This document shows positions 16,948-24,935 of a stretch of DNA of 42,888 nucleotides, piece after piece. Every line of letters begins with the position of its first letter. Within the stretch, counting starts at the first letter, position 1. Both the position numbers and the translations under genes were made by a program. The notes beneath the pieces were generated by a model that saw nothing but the letters and a program-made list of their open reading frames with translations, did no database searches and was not told where the DNA came from. Origin of the DNA: Candidatus Cloacimonadota bacterium (GTDB lineage: Bacteria; Muiribacteriota; UBA6191); assembly GCA_019454875.1 (NCBI GenBank), contig JACFNL010000018.1:1-42888 (forward strand). Reading direction: 5' to 3'.

Positions 16948-18204
16948 ATGAAAAATGAAAAATTCGAGGAAGCTCTGAATGAGGAAATGGACAACCTGTT
17001 GTCTGTTAAAGACAAAGAAGAGTTGGCGGAGTACCTCAAGCACAATCGGGCAGCCCGAAATGCTGCCTGGTGGTATGGCCGTATGAAAGACGGTTTTGCC
17101 CAGCAGGAGGAAATCGAGCTTCCAGGAAACTTCACAGCGTCGGTGATGTCCAAGATTGATGCCTTGCCAGTATGGCAGGTTGAGGTCAATGAAACGGCAA
17201 ACACGAAACCTAGGACTCTTTGGAAGTGGGGAGTTGCCTTTGCTGCTGGTATTGCTGGTCTGATTTTTATTGGCTCTCCTAAAGACAAGGATATTGTGGT
17301 TGCAGTACGGCCTACTGTAGTCCAGGAGTTTCACCCTGAGGGAACTACTTCTGGTAAGGACTGGATCAAGGCTGACTTGAAACTGGTTTCTGTTCAGGGC
17401 GAAGCTCAGGTTCTGAAACAGGATGGGTATACCTGGCAAAAACTGTCAGGAACGGTTCGTCTTAACTACAATGATCGGGTCAGAACTCTGGCAGGCAGCA
17501 ATGTTCATCTGGCTTATGATGATGGCACGGAGCTTAAACTGAAACCAGAATCCATGATTGAGGTTATGTCCAACGGAATTCGCGTATTTCACGGGAGTTC
17601 ATGGATCAGTGTAGTCAAAAAAGGCAGGCATTTTGAGGCTAGAACACCTAATCTGGTAGCCTCGGTTCGTGGGACGGCTTATGATGTGAGTGTCAGCTAT
17701 CCTAACAAGCCTCTGGAACTGGCCTTGGCCGATTTGTCACAGCGCAAGGAGCTTTTGATTAAATCCGTATCTCCTGAGGTGTATTTCAGGGACTTTACTC
17801 TGGATGCCCTGGCAGAACTTTCGGCGCGGGACTCGGACTTCTCCGTAGATTCCAGGGTCAGGGTGTTTGAATCCAGTGTTTTTGTAGCACCTGCGGACGC
17901 TCTTGGTCAGGAAGAAGAGCGGGGTCTGGTTCTTCACGAAGGTCAGATGGTTGAAGTCAGGCCGGACAACTGGCATTTGCAGCTGGCAGCCAAACCTATG
18001 GGTGATAGTGACTATGCAGACTGGGGTTTGAGCCCAAAAGTGGCTGTGCAGCCAGCACCTGCTCCTGTGGAGCGCAAAGGAACAGGTCTTGTGACTCCTG
18101 AAGTTGCTCCTGTCAATCCAGCAAATCCAACCAATTCCACTGGTGTGAAGGAAGCAGGCGTGGAGATATCTCCTTCGGAAAGCTTTGAGCAGTTAGGAAA
18201 TTAA
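16948..18204 (+). CDS. FecR-domain transmembrane protein, probable anti-sigma regulator
   Basis: 418 residues. The N-terminal 88 residues are cytoplasmic and helical, in the position of an anti-sigma domain but without the HxxxCxxC zinc motif. One membrane segment lies at about 92-110, then a FecR domain at about 146-250 (KLVSVQGEAQVLKQDGYTW, RVRTLAGSNVHLAYDDGT, VASVRGTAYDV) facing the periplasm. A Pro/Ala-rich tail ends the protein. In Fec-type systems a FecR protein relays an envelope signal to its ECF sigma partner. A GGGAG ribosome site precedes the ATG 38 bases after the sigma gene. The direct sigma contact is inferred from gene order. Confidence 0.85.
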   Translation: MKNEKFEEALNEEMDNLLSVKDKEELAEYLKHNRAARNAAWWYGRMKDGFAQQEEIELPGNFTASVMSKIDALPVWQVEVNETANTKPRTLWKWGVAFAAGIAGLIFIGSPKDKDIVVAVRPTVVQEFHPEGTTSGKDWIKADLKLVSVQGEAQVLKQDGYTWQKLSGTVRLNYNDRVRTLAGSNVHLAYDDGTELKLKPESMIEVMSNGIRVFHGSSWISVVKKGRHFEARTPNLVASVRGTAYDVSVSYPNKPLELALADLSQRKELLIKSVSPEVYFRDFTLDALAELSARDSDFSVDSRVRVFESSVFVAPADALGQEEERGLVLHEGQMVEVRPDNWHLQLAAKPMGDSDYADWGLSPKVAVQPAPAPVERKGTGLVTPEVAPVNPANPTNSTGVKEAGVEISPSESFEQLGN

Positions 18205-18221
18205 ACAATCGCCAGTGAATA

Positions 18222-18250
18222 AGGCTCCCCGGATGGGGAGCTTTTTTTTT
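18222..18250 (+). terminator. Rho-independent terminator after the FecR-domain gene
   Basis: GCTCCCC and GGGGAGC form a perfect 7-base stem around a GGAT loop, followed by nine T residues. The T run overlaps the stop codon of the convergent mscS gene. Confidence 0.93.
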
Positions 18251-19079
18251 ATGCCAGTGATTCTTTGGAGTTTTTGTAGTGGATATGTAAATCCCTTTGG
18301 GGAAATGGAATCTCAATCGAGGCCTTGTCGAAGTTTCGTTTTACGGCTTCATTCAGAGCAAAAGTAGTTGGCCAGTAATCAGAAGTGTTGACCCAGACCC
18401 GGATTGTGAAATTGACACTGGAATCAGCCAATGCTGTGCAGAAGATCTGAGGAGCAGGTTCCTTAAGTATTCTTGATTCAGCCTCAATGGTTTGTGTCAG
18501 TACATCCCTGACCTTATCAAGATCCGAGGAATAACTCACTCCAACGGTCACATCTACACGACGGTTGGGTTTTAGAGAGAAGTTTATAATATTGTCCCCA
18601 GTCAGTTTGGAGTTAGGGATAAATATGGTTTTGTTATCCCCTGTGCGCAGTTGCGTGGTTAAGATATCTATAGCTTCCACTACACCGCTTACCCCTGCAC
18701 CTTCAATAAAATCTCCTAGGCGAAACGGTTTGAGAATGATAATCAGAAAACCTGCGGCAAGATTGGACAGTGAGCCTTGCAGGGCAAGACCAACAGCAAG
18801 GCCTGCCGAACCAAGGATTGCCAGAAGGGATGCTGTTTGGAAGCCAATCTCGTGTAAACTCGCTATCAGAACGCAGACCAGAAACATAAAATAAAGAATA
18901 TTTTTAGTAAACAAAACGACTGTGGGCTCAATAGAGTGACGATTTAAGGCTCTTGAGATTAAATCGGCGGCTACTTTTGCAATCCATCTGCCAACCATAA
19001 ATATCAAGAGAGCCTTGGCTATATGAAGCCCATAAAGAGTGATCATAGTTTTAATCTGTTCCATATTCTGTTCCAGCAT
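18249..19079 (-). CDS. mscS: Small-conductance mechanosensitive channel MscS
   Basis: 276 residues, close to E. coli MscS (286). Three N-terminal membrane helices end in the pore-lining Gly/Ala-rich helix (SLLAILGSAGLAVGLALQGS then NLAAGFLIIILKPFRLGDFI), followed by the beta domain (GVVEAIDILTTQLRTGDNKTIFIPN) and the alpha/beta vestibule domain. It releases solutes on hypo-osmotic shock from the inner membrane. A strong ribosome site (AGAAGGAGA) lies just before the ATG. It diverges from the tRNA-Leu gene, and an inverted repeat sits in the shared gap. Confidence 0.95.
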   Translation of the reverse strand: MLEQNMEQIKTMITLYGLHIAKALLIFMVGRWIAKVAADLISRALNRHSIEPTVVLFTKNILYFMFLVCVLIASLHEIGFQTASLLAILGSAGLAVGLALQGSLSNLAAGFLIIILKPFRLGDFIEGAGVSGVVEAIDILTTQLRTGDNKTIFIPNSKLTGDNIINFSLKPNRRVDVTVGVSYSSDLDKVRDVLTQTIEAESRILKEPAPQIFCTALADSSVNFTIRVWVNTSDYWPTTFALNEAVKRNFDKASIEIPFPQRDLHIHYKNSKESLA

Positions 19080-19113
19080 AAATTTCTCCTTCTGTAGAAT
19101 AAAGGAGCAAGGA

Positions 19114-19158
19114 TATCATGAATAAAAATCGCTTGCCGGAGGGTTCGTTTTCATGATA
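19114..19158. repeat. Perfect inverted repeat between mscS and tRNA-Leu
   Basis: Arms TATCATGAA (19114-19122) and TTCATGATA (19150-19158) match perfectly over 9 bases with 27 bases between them. The right arm overlaps the probable -10 of the tRNA promoter. It could be a pair of operator half-sites for divergent control, or a large hairpin. Confidence 0.5.
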
Positions 19159-19160
19159 GT
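19133..19160 (+). promoter_or_regulatory. Candidate tRNA-Leu promoter
   Basis: TTGCCG at 19133-19138, a 16-base spacer and GATAGT at 19155-19160, ending 13 bases before the mature tRNA. The -10 is weak but the position is right. Confidence 0.45.
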
Positions 19161-19173
19161 TTTGGCATCTCAC

Positions 19174-19257
19174 GCGCAAGTGGCGGAATTGGTAGACGCG
19201 CTAGGTTCAGGTCCTAGTATCAGCAATGATGTGGAGGTTCAAGTCCTCTCTTGCGTA
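19174..19257 (+). tRNA. tRNA-Leu, anticodon CAG
   Basis: Cloverleaf read by eye: acceptor GCGCAAG pairs with CTTGCGT, D-arm region with GGTAGACGCG, anticodon stem CTAGG/CCTAG enclosing the loop TTCAGGT (anticodon CAG), a long variable arm as expected for Leu, and a T-arm with loop TTCAAGT. The discriminator is A, as required for Leu. The 3' CCA is not encoded and must be added by nucleotidyltransferase. A terminator follows closely. Confidence 0.95.
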
Positions 19258-19267
19258 TGTAAACAAG

Positions 19268-19298
19268 TCCCCTGGTTCAGTCCGGGGGATTTTTTTTT
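19268..19298 (+). terminator. Rho-independent terminator after tRNA-Leu
   Basis: Eight-base stem TCCCCTGG with CCGGGGGA (one wobble), a 6-base loop and nine T residues, starting ten bases after the tRNA end. Confidence 0.9.
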
Positions 19299-19304
19299 CG
19301 GGGA

Positions 19305-19333
19305 TTTACCCGTTGCTACGGATGCGGTACAAT
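19305..19333 (+). promoter_or_regulatory. Candidate serS promoter
   Basis: TTTACC, a 17-base spacer and TACAAT at 19328-19333, about 30 bases before the serS ATG. It lies just after the tRNA terminator, so serS has its own start of transcription. No T-box-like leader fits in the space. Confidence 0.5.
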
Positions 19334-19363
19334 CCGCATAGTATTCGGACCAAGGGAATAGAG

Positions 19364-20632
19364 ATGCTGGATATTCGTTACATTCGAGAAAATCAATCCT
19401 TAATGGAACACACCTGTAAAATCAAAAACATCAATTTTGATATTGCCGAGCTTATTGCTGTGGATGATGAAAGAAAGAGCCTGCAAACTAAATTTGATGA
19501 TTTGAAGCGGCAGATCAATGAAGGAAATCAGAAAATCCGAAGCCTCAGTGCCGAAGAAAAGCCGGCTCATCTGGCTCAGATGAAGGAAATCTCCTCCCGT
19601 TCCAAGGAGATTGAAGATAAGCAGAGACAAAATCAGGAGCTCTTTCACAAAATGATGATGCAGGTTCCTTCCCCGGTAGCTGAGGGTGTGCCAGTGGGCA
19701 AGGACGACTCAGAAAATGTTCGTGTAAAAACCTGGGGTGATATCCCAAAGTTTGGCTTTGCGCCCAAATCACATGTAGATCTTGGTAATGCCCTGGGAAT
19801 GCTCGACATTGAAAGAGGTGTAAAAATCTCTGGTTCCCGTTTCTATTTTTTAAAAAATATGGGTACCCTTCTGGAGATCGCCCTGATGCGCTACGCTCTT
19901 GATTTTCTGATGAAACGGGGATTCACGATTATGACTGTTCCACTGCTTGTTAAGGATCTGGCCATGAGTGGTACAGGTTATTTTCCCGGTGGGGAAGAAC
20001 AGGCCTATAAAATGGCTAAGGACGATCTGTTTTTGATAGGGACCTCCGAGGTGCCACTTGCTTCCTATCATTGTGATGAGGTGTTAAAGACTGAGCAGTT
20101 TCCAGTTCGGTATGCAAGCTGGTCACACTGTTTTCGACGGGAGGCTGGCACCTATGGAAAAGACACTCAGGGGCTATACAGAATTCATCAGTTCCAAAAG
20201 GTTGAGCAGGTAATTGTAATTGAAAATGATGAAAGAAAATCATTGGAAGCCCATGAATTTTTGCTAAAAAATGCCGAAGATTTTTTACAGTCTCTGGAGA
20301 TTCCCTATGAGGTGACTTTGGTTTGTAGTGGGGATATGGGCCAGGGGCAGGTAAAAAAGTATGATATAAATTCCTGGATGCCGTCCCGAAATGGATACGG
20401 AGAAACGCATTCCTGCTCCATGTTTTATGAATTTCAGGCCAGGCGATTGAATTTGCGCTATAGGGATGCCGAAGGAAAAATGAAATTTTGTCACACTCTG
20501 AACAATACATTGGTGGCCTCCCCCAGGATTCTGATCCCCCTGATGGAAATACATCAGACAGAATCCGGTTCCATAAGAATTCCAGCAGTTCTTCAGCCCT
20601 ATATGGAAGGACTCAAAGAGATTCAAAGCTAG
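19364..20632 (+). CDS. serS: Seryl-tRNA synthetase
   Basis: 422 residues. The N-terminal arm begins MLDIRYIRENQ and forms the long antiparallel coiled coil that grips the tRNA variable arm (about 28-105). The class II core has motif 2 (FRREAGTYGKDTQGLYRIHQFQK) and motif 3 ending in IRIPAVLQPYM. It charges tRNA-Ser (and tRNA-Sec where present). ATG 19364 gives the family's usual N-terminus; a longer in-frame extension runs back through the tRNA and was discarded. The next gene begins at or near the stop. Confidence 0.98.
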   Translation: MLDIRYIRENQSLMEHTCKIKNINFDIAELIAVDDERKSLQTKFDDLKRQINEGNQKIRSLSAEEKPAHLAQMKEISSRSKEIEDKQRQNQELFHKMMMQVPSPVAEGVPVGKDDSENVRVKTWGDIPKFGFAPKSHVDLGNALGMLDIERGVKISGSRFYFLKNMGTLLEIALMRYALDFLMKRGFTIMTVPLLVKDLAMSGTGYFPGGEEQAYKMAKDDLFLIGTSEVPLASYHCDEVLKTEQFPVRYASWSHCFRREAGTYGKDTQGLYRIHQFQKVEQVIVIENDERKSLEAHEFLLKNAEDFLQSLEIPYEVTLVCSGDMGQGQVKKYDINSWMPSRNGYGETHSCSMFYEFQARRLNLRYRDAEGKMKFCHTLNNTLVASPRILIPLMEIHQTESGSIRIPAVLQPYMEGLKEIQS

Positions 20633-20658
20633 TAAGGGTTGGCCCAGTACCAGCGGCT

Positions 20659-21186
20659 TTGGTCGTTCTGGGCCTACTTTTGCCTATATTGAATCTGGGG
20701 TTTCCCGTTGCTAAAAAAGTGACGGATAGAAAAAACCATATTGCATCCATGGTAATTGTAGAGGAATTTACAGTACTACCGCCTGAGTTTTCGCGTATTG
20801 AGCTGTTTGAGGAGGTCGTAGTAACTTCCAATACAACCTGGTTAAAAGGCACAAAATCGGGGGAGATCTTTCGTGATGATGCTGGGGCATGGGTGATTCA
20901 TGTATTGCGATCCGAGATAACTACTCTGGATGGACCAAGGGAAAATCAGGACCATTTGCAGGTTCGCATCCGGCATGAAAAGACCGGTTCAGAATATACA
21001 TTTTTAATCGGACTGTCCGCTGATTTGTGGTTAAAGCCAATCGGGGATGATTTTCCGGAACTTCCCCTGGAGTTGGAGTGGCTGGATCTTAAGGACAGGA
21101 TTGGTTTTCGTCTCGCAGGTCTGGATGAGGCCGGATATCTGCCATCGTTTATGCTGGTATCCAAGTCAAGGAATGAAGCGTGGTAA
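20659..21186 (+). CDS. Membrane-anchored protein of unknown function
   Basis: About 175 residues: an N-terminal hydrophobic segment (VLGLLLPILNLGFPVA) that should anchor the protein, followed by a periplasmic, strand-rich domain. The layout and position loosely recall small envelope proteins of the LptC kind, but no family signature is present. The start is unclear: TTG 20659 opens the hydrophobic segment, while the only upstream ATG, 20488, would overlap serS by 145 bases; neither has a good ribosome site. It is coupled to the next membrane protein by a 7-base overlap. Confidence 0.55.
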   Translation: MVVLGLLLPILNLGFPVAKKVTDRKNHIASMVIVEEFTVLPPEFSRIELFEEVVVTSNTTWLKGTKSGEIFRDDAGAWVIHVLRSEITTLDGPRENQDHLQVRIRHEKTGSEYTFLIGLSADLWLKPIGDDFPELPLELEWLDLKDRIGFRLAGLDEAGYLPSFMLVSKSRNEAW

Positions 21187-22166
21187 GCAAATCCGATCGA
21201 TTTGATATTGTTTTTTCAGCCATTTGTTTTTTTGTACTTGTTTTTTACGCAAGCTACTTTGATTTAGTGAAGATGCCACTATCCTTTGGATTTTTAGGTT
21301 CGAGGCTGGAATTTTTTCTCGCTGATTCTGTGTATATTTCCCAGTTTCCTGTACGGGTGGTATTAGGGCTGGGTATGGGTTTTTTCTGTATTGTACTTCT
21401 GATTCGCCAGGCCTTTGCCAACAACTGGTTAAAACTCATTCTTTGTATGTTTTGCCTGGTTCCTGAACAGGTTTACTGGTGGTTTCAAAGTCTGGATTCC
21501 GCATTAAACAGCCTTCTCTTGGTCTGTCTGGTGTTTGGCTGGAAACGCAATCATCCCAATATGCTGGTTTTGTCTGCCTGTGGACTTTTGTACTCCTGGT
21601 ATCTGGGCTGGATGATCATTCTTTATCTTCTGATCTATTTTCAGTTCTATCCCCGTCATGAGTTAAAGCGCAGTGTAGTTCTTGCCCTTGCCGCTCTGGT
21701 TCCTGCCTGGGTTCTGATGAATTTTTTTGTACCTCAGCCTGGCCTCTGGACATTTTTTTCCTCCGAAGCCAGACTTCATGTGGCCCTGGCTTATGGGGAA
21801 TTGGGCAGGATCTGGTTTTTGACATTTCCTGTTGTACTCCTGCCTTTGATTTATGCCTGTGTCAAAAAGCAGTGGTTTTTGCTGGTGATTCTTGCAGGTC
21901 CAGTGATTTTGCCTCCAAATTACCAGTCAGAGGCAGATATATTCAGGCATGTTATGATACTCTGGCCAGTCTGGTCCTATCTGATGGTTCTGGTAATCTG
22001 GGATGTTCTTTTATTGTTTCGTGAGATGCATGTAATCTTTTTTATTGTGCTGGTACATGGATTGATTTATCTAGGATATCTTTGGAAGCTGGAAGCTCAG
22101 AAGATGTGGTTTCGATATCCGAACCGTGGGATTCAGGTTAGGGAGATGAATCATGCGCCTGAATAA
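21180..22166 (+). CDS. Polytopic membrane protein of unknown function
   Basis: 328 residues with about eight or nine predicted membrane helices and very little outside them. Aromatic-rich loops such as EQVYWWFQSLD near the third helix and the overall plan recall integral-membrane glycosyltransferases or polymerases, but no DD/DE or other catalytic motif was found. The GTG start overlaps the upstream stop and has AAGGA upstream. The end overlaps the pseudouridine synthase by 14 bases. It probably works with its upstream neighbour at the inner membrane; that is inference from coupling. Confidence 0.65.
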   Translation: MVSKSDRFDIVFSAICFFVLVFYASYFDLVKMPLSFGFLGSRLEFFLADSVYISQFPVRVVLGLGMGFFCIVLLIRQAFANNWLKLILCMFCLVPEQVYWWFQSLDSALNSLLLVCLVFGWKRNHPNMLVLSACGLLYSWYLGWMIILYLLIYFQFYPRHELKRSVVLALAALVPAWVLMNFFVPQPGLWTFFSSEARLHVALAYGELGRIWFLTFPVVLLPLIYACVKKQWFLLVILAGPVILPPNYQSEADIFRHVMILWPVWSYLMVLVIWDVLLLFREMHVIFFIVLVHGLIYLGYLWKLEAQKMWFRYPNRGIQVREMNHAPE

Positions 22167-22854
22167 ATTTCTGGCACAATCCGGGATTTGTGCACGCCGT
22201 AAGGCCGATACTCTGATTGAAGAACAGAAGGTGTTAATTAATTCAGAAATTGCAGTGTTGGGCCAGACACTAAATCCTGGGGATCGGGTTACCTGCATGG
22301 GAAAAACCTATGTTTTTGGACAGGATTTTGTAAGTAGAACCTGGGCCTATTATAAACCTCGCGGTGTGGTCTGTACCACTGGGGGAAGAGAAAAACCCAA
22401 CCTTTTAGATCAGATCCATTTAAAGGATCGCTTTTTTGCGGTTGGCAGACTGGATAAAGATTCGGAGGGCTTGCTTATCCTGACTACAGATGGAGATCTG
22501 GCACAAAAACTGGCCCACCCTTCGTTTGAACATGAAAAAGAGTATATGGTGGAATGCCGGGATGTGGTGCAGGACAGGCATATTAAGGCTCTTGGTTCGG
22601 GAATAGAACTTGAGGATGGTATCACAAAACCATGCAAGGTCTGGCTCAAGGGTGAAAGATCATTCTCAATGGTTTTGGAAGAGGGGAGAAACCGGCAAAT
22701 CCGCAGGATGTGCCGTGCCTTAAATATGCGGGTACTTCGTTTAAGAAGGGTTCGTATCGGGGGCCTGAGCCTTCAGCTGGAACCAAATCAGTTAAAACTA
22801 CTGAGTCAGGAAGAAATCAATAAACTCATGCTTCGTACCAATGGCAATACATAA
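22153..22854 (+). CDS. RluB/RluE-family 23S rRNA pseudouridine synthase
   Basis: 233 residues. An N-terminal S4 RNA-binding domain (MRLNKFLAQSGICARRKAD, about 1-58) precedes the RsuA/RluB/E/F-type catalytic domain with YYKPRGVVCT, the active-site loop GRLDKDSEGLLILTTDG (catalytic D101) and the GRNRQIRRMC block. It isomerises a specific uridine in rRNA. S4 plus this active site fits RluB best, but RsuA or RluE specificity cannot be excluded. A GGGAG ribosome site precedes the ATG. It overlaps yraN by 14 bases. Confidence 0.92.
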   Translation: MRLNKFLAQSGICARRKADTLIEEQKVLINSEIAVLGQTLNPGDRVTCMGKTYVFGQDFVSRTWAYYKPRGVVCTTGGREKPNLLDQIHLKDRFFAVGRLDKDSEGLLILTTDGDLAQKLAHPSFEHEKEYMVECRDVVQDRHIKALGSGIELEDGITKPCKVWLKGERSFSMVLEEGRNRQIRRMCRALNMRVLRLRRVRIGGLSLQLEPNQLKLLSQEEINKLMLRTNGNT

Positions 22855-23191
22855 CCAGTATGGCATTGAGGCTGAAAATCTGGCTTTGGTTTACCTGCAG
22901 AAGCAGGGTTACAGTCTACTTCTGAAAAACTTCTCCTCTCGTGAAGGCGAAATTGATCTGGTGATGGAAAACAAGGAGGTCCTGGTTTTTGTAGAAGTTA
23001 GGTCCTTAAAAAAAGCCGGTTCAATCCATCCCTTAGAGGCTTTAAGTCGTGGCAAGCTTTTGCGGATTGTTAAAACAGCCCGTTATTTTCTGGCCAAACA
23101 CCCAACCGACAAAAATATTAGATTTGATCTGGTTCTGGTTTTGGGGCAAAAACCTAAAATAGAGCATTTCCAGAATATCATTGAGGCTTAA
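22841..23191 (+). CDS. yraN: YraN/UPF0102 family endonuclease-like protein
   Basis: 116 residues with the family core: GIEAENLALVYLQKQGY, then REGEIDLVMENKEVLVFVEVRS, where E, D and the E-V-R triad form a restriction-endonuclease-like active site, followed by a KLLRIVKTARYFL helix. Its biological role is not firmly known. It ends four bases inside the convergent outer-membrane gene, and no terminator separates the two. Confidence 0.92.
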   Translation: MAIHNQYGIEAENLALVYLQKQGYSLLLKNFSSREGEIDLVMENKEVLVFVEVRSLKKAGSIHPLEALSRGKLLRIVKTARYFLAKHPTDKNIRFDLVLVLGQKPKIEHFQNIIEA

Positions 23192-24009
23192 AACTTGTAT
23201 TGTGCGCTGGCCACCACATTACTGGTGTCGCGACCAAAGAGCCTGTCATAATCAGATTCTGAAACCCAGTTCAGCTGAAAGGTGGTAGTGTCCAGGCTTA
23301 GACGAAACCCCCCGGAGACCACATCTCCATTATAGTCATAAAGAAGCTGGAAGTTGCGTCCCAATGCCACCTGACCACCGGCAAAACCAAAGAACTGTTC
23401 CGGTTCTCCCTCAACCAGAGACTGGTTGGCCAGGACATTTCGGTTGGGAAGAACCGAGCGCAGCCTGTAACCTCCAAAGAGTCCGGTACCATAATCATTA
23501 AAAGTTCCTACATTGGTTTCCAGAAGTTTTCTGCCACCAAATGTAGTACCTGCCCCAAAGTGAAATCTTGTCCAGCCAAAGGACATCATCAGGGTGGTGT
23601 AGTCGCGATTGGATCCAGGGACAACGGCTGAAATTGCCATTGGAATAGTTTCGACAGGGAATTGATATTTTAAGCTCCAGTAGTTTCTTCCCCGTCGATT
23701 GCTGGAACCAGTGTAAGATTCCCTGGCAAATGCAGCCTCAATATTGCCTGTGATCCCGGCAGATAACGATAACCAGTGCTGTGCCCCGTTTTCCATTCTG
23801 AAGGTGGATGCATCTCTTTCATCAAAAAAATATCCGTACCAGGATATGGTGGATTCTTCAATTTTTCTGGTATAGGGAGAAGGGGTGAGTATTGAACCCG
23901 TCAGACCTAGATTGGTTGCAAAAAGTTCCTCTGATTGGGAAATCCCGACAAAGGCAGAAAAAAAGAGTCCCAACCCAAGAAGGGTATAAGGTATCTTTGT
24001 AAGCTTCAT
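23188..24009 (-). CDS. Outer-membrane beta-barrel protein, unknown function
   Basis: 273 residues with a signal peptide (about 1-26) and a body of alternating amphipathic strands rich in Gly, Tyr, Phe and Trp, ending SAQYKF, where the terminal Phe is the usual Bam recognition signal. Size suggests a barrel of about 12 strands. No plug domain, so it is probably not a TonB-dependent receptor; a porin-like or YjbH-like role is possible. Its start lies only 24 bases from the divergent gene start, so promoters must overlap coding sequence. Confidence 0.8.
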   Translation of the reverse strand: MKLTKIPYTLLGLGLFFSAFVGISQSEELFATNLGLTGSILTPSPYTRKIEESTISWYGYFFDERDASTFRMENGAQHWLSLSAGITGNIEAAFARESYTGSSNRRGRNYWSLKYQFPVETIPMAISAVVPGSNRDYTTLMMSFGWTRFHFGAGTTFGGRKLLETNVGTFNDYGTGLFGGYRLRSVLPNRNVLANQSLVEGEPEQFFGFAGGQVALGRNFQLLYDYNGDVVSGGFRLSLDTTTFQLNWVSESDYDRLFGRDTSNVVASAQYKF

Positions 24010-24032
24010 AGTACATGATCTCGGAGATGTGA

Positions 24033-24935
24033 ATGGAATTGTTTACACAGTGTGAACCGGGTAAACCTGGACTGGAAATGCTCCCGGATGCGGGATTTGA
24101 ACTCTCGCCAATCTCCAGGTTAAAACCCCAACAAAAAGAGGCAAATTCGGGCAATCTGACCTCGATTGCTGAAGGGTACCTCTGCGATGGAAAATTATTT
24201 CTGCTTCGTCCTGGACCTACGCCGGGGCGATTATTTTTATGCTGGCCGGATCTTTTGTCGGCAATTAAGGTTCTGATGCAAATCTGGGGCTGGAGCTCCA
24301 TGATTCATCCCCTGGATGTACTTCGTTTTGAAGAGGCTTTAAATTTTCATGGTACTAGTCTGGATAAAAATCCTGACTGGTTCCCATTTGATGCAAAACA
24401 GTTTGAATCGGTTTTAAAACCACTACGGGAGGCCGATCCGGAATTCAGAAATCTGGTTTTGGAGCGCAGGGCTGATATGCGTCTGGTGGCCTGGGTTAAA
24501 AGTCATGGATTTGTTTATACAAAAACTCTGGGAAGAATATTTTCAGCCCATGAGTGCAGTTTTTCTGCACAAATGAAGATTACCGAGTATCTGGGCAAAG
24601 TTTTTCGCAGATTGTCCGGTGGTGAGGCCGAGTTTCTTGAAACATACGGAGATGGGTTTCAAAAGGCCATGAACAGTCGGCATGAGATCATTACATTTTT
24701 ATTTGATTTGGCCTGTCCGGTTTTAAGTGAACAGAGGATCTTACGCAAAAAAGCCTGTCAGAAACTGGCGGATCTGGTTCCGGGCCGTTTTGATTTTGAT
24801 GAGTCACTTGAGGAAGACGGTGTGGAGTTTTCGATTAGACTGGCTTCTTCGGAGGATGTTCAGGTGTTGGGTGATGCATTAAAAAAATCTGAGGTTCTTA
24901 AAATGTTTCAGGGAATCGAAAAAGGGAAGTATTGA
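24033..24935 (+). CDS. Uncharacterised protein paired with a radical SAM enzyme
   Basis: Up to 300 residues, soluble, not recognised. The C-terminal 210 residues, starting at an internal ATG (24300) with GGAG upstream, are charged and helical and look like a normal protein. The first 90 residues are Pro/Gly-rich and overlap a tRNA-like stretch on the other strand, so the true start could be 24300 or a site between. The stop overlaps the ATG of the radical SAM gene by one base (TGATG), so the two are surely coupled and may work in one complex. No nucleotide- or metal-binding motif seen. Confidence 0.6.
   Translation: MELFTQCEPGKPGLEMLPDAGFELSPISRLKPQQKEANSGNLTSIAEGYLCDGKLFLLRPGPTPGRLFLCWPDLLSAIKVLMQIWGWSSMIHPLDVLRFEEALNFHGTSLDKNPDWFPFDAKQFESVLKPLREADPEFRNLVLERRADMRLVAWVKSHGFVYTKTLGRIFSAHECSFSAQMKITEYLGKVFRRLSGGEAEFLETYGDGFQKAMNSRHEIITFLFDLACPVLSEQRILRKKACQKLADLVPGRFDFDESLEEDGVEFSIRLASSEDVQVLGDALKKSEVLKMFQGIEKGKY

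Noticed and set aside
19226..19363. Longer N-terminus of serS
   Set aside because: It runs back through the tRNA-Leu end and its terminator; the usual SerS N-terminus begins at ATG 19364.
23858..24301. A 147-codon open frame on the minus strand
   Set aside because: It overlaps the start of the outer-membrane protein in another frame and runs through a tRNA-like stretch; no motif or signal peptide.
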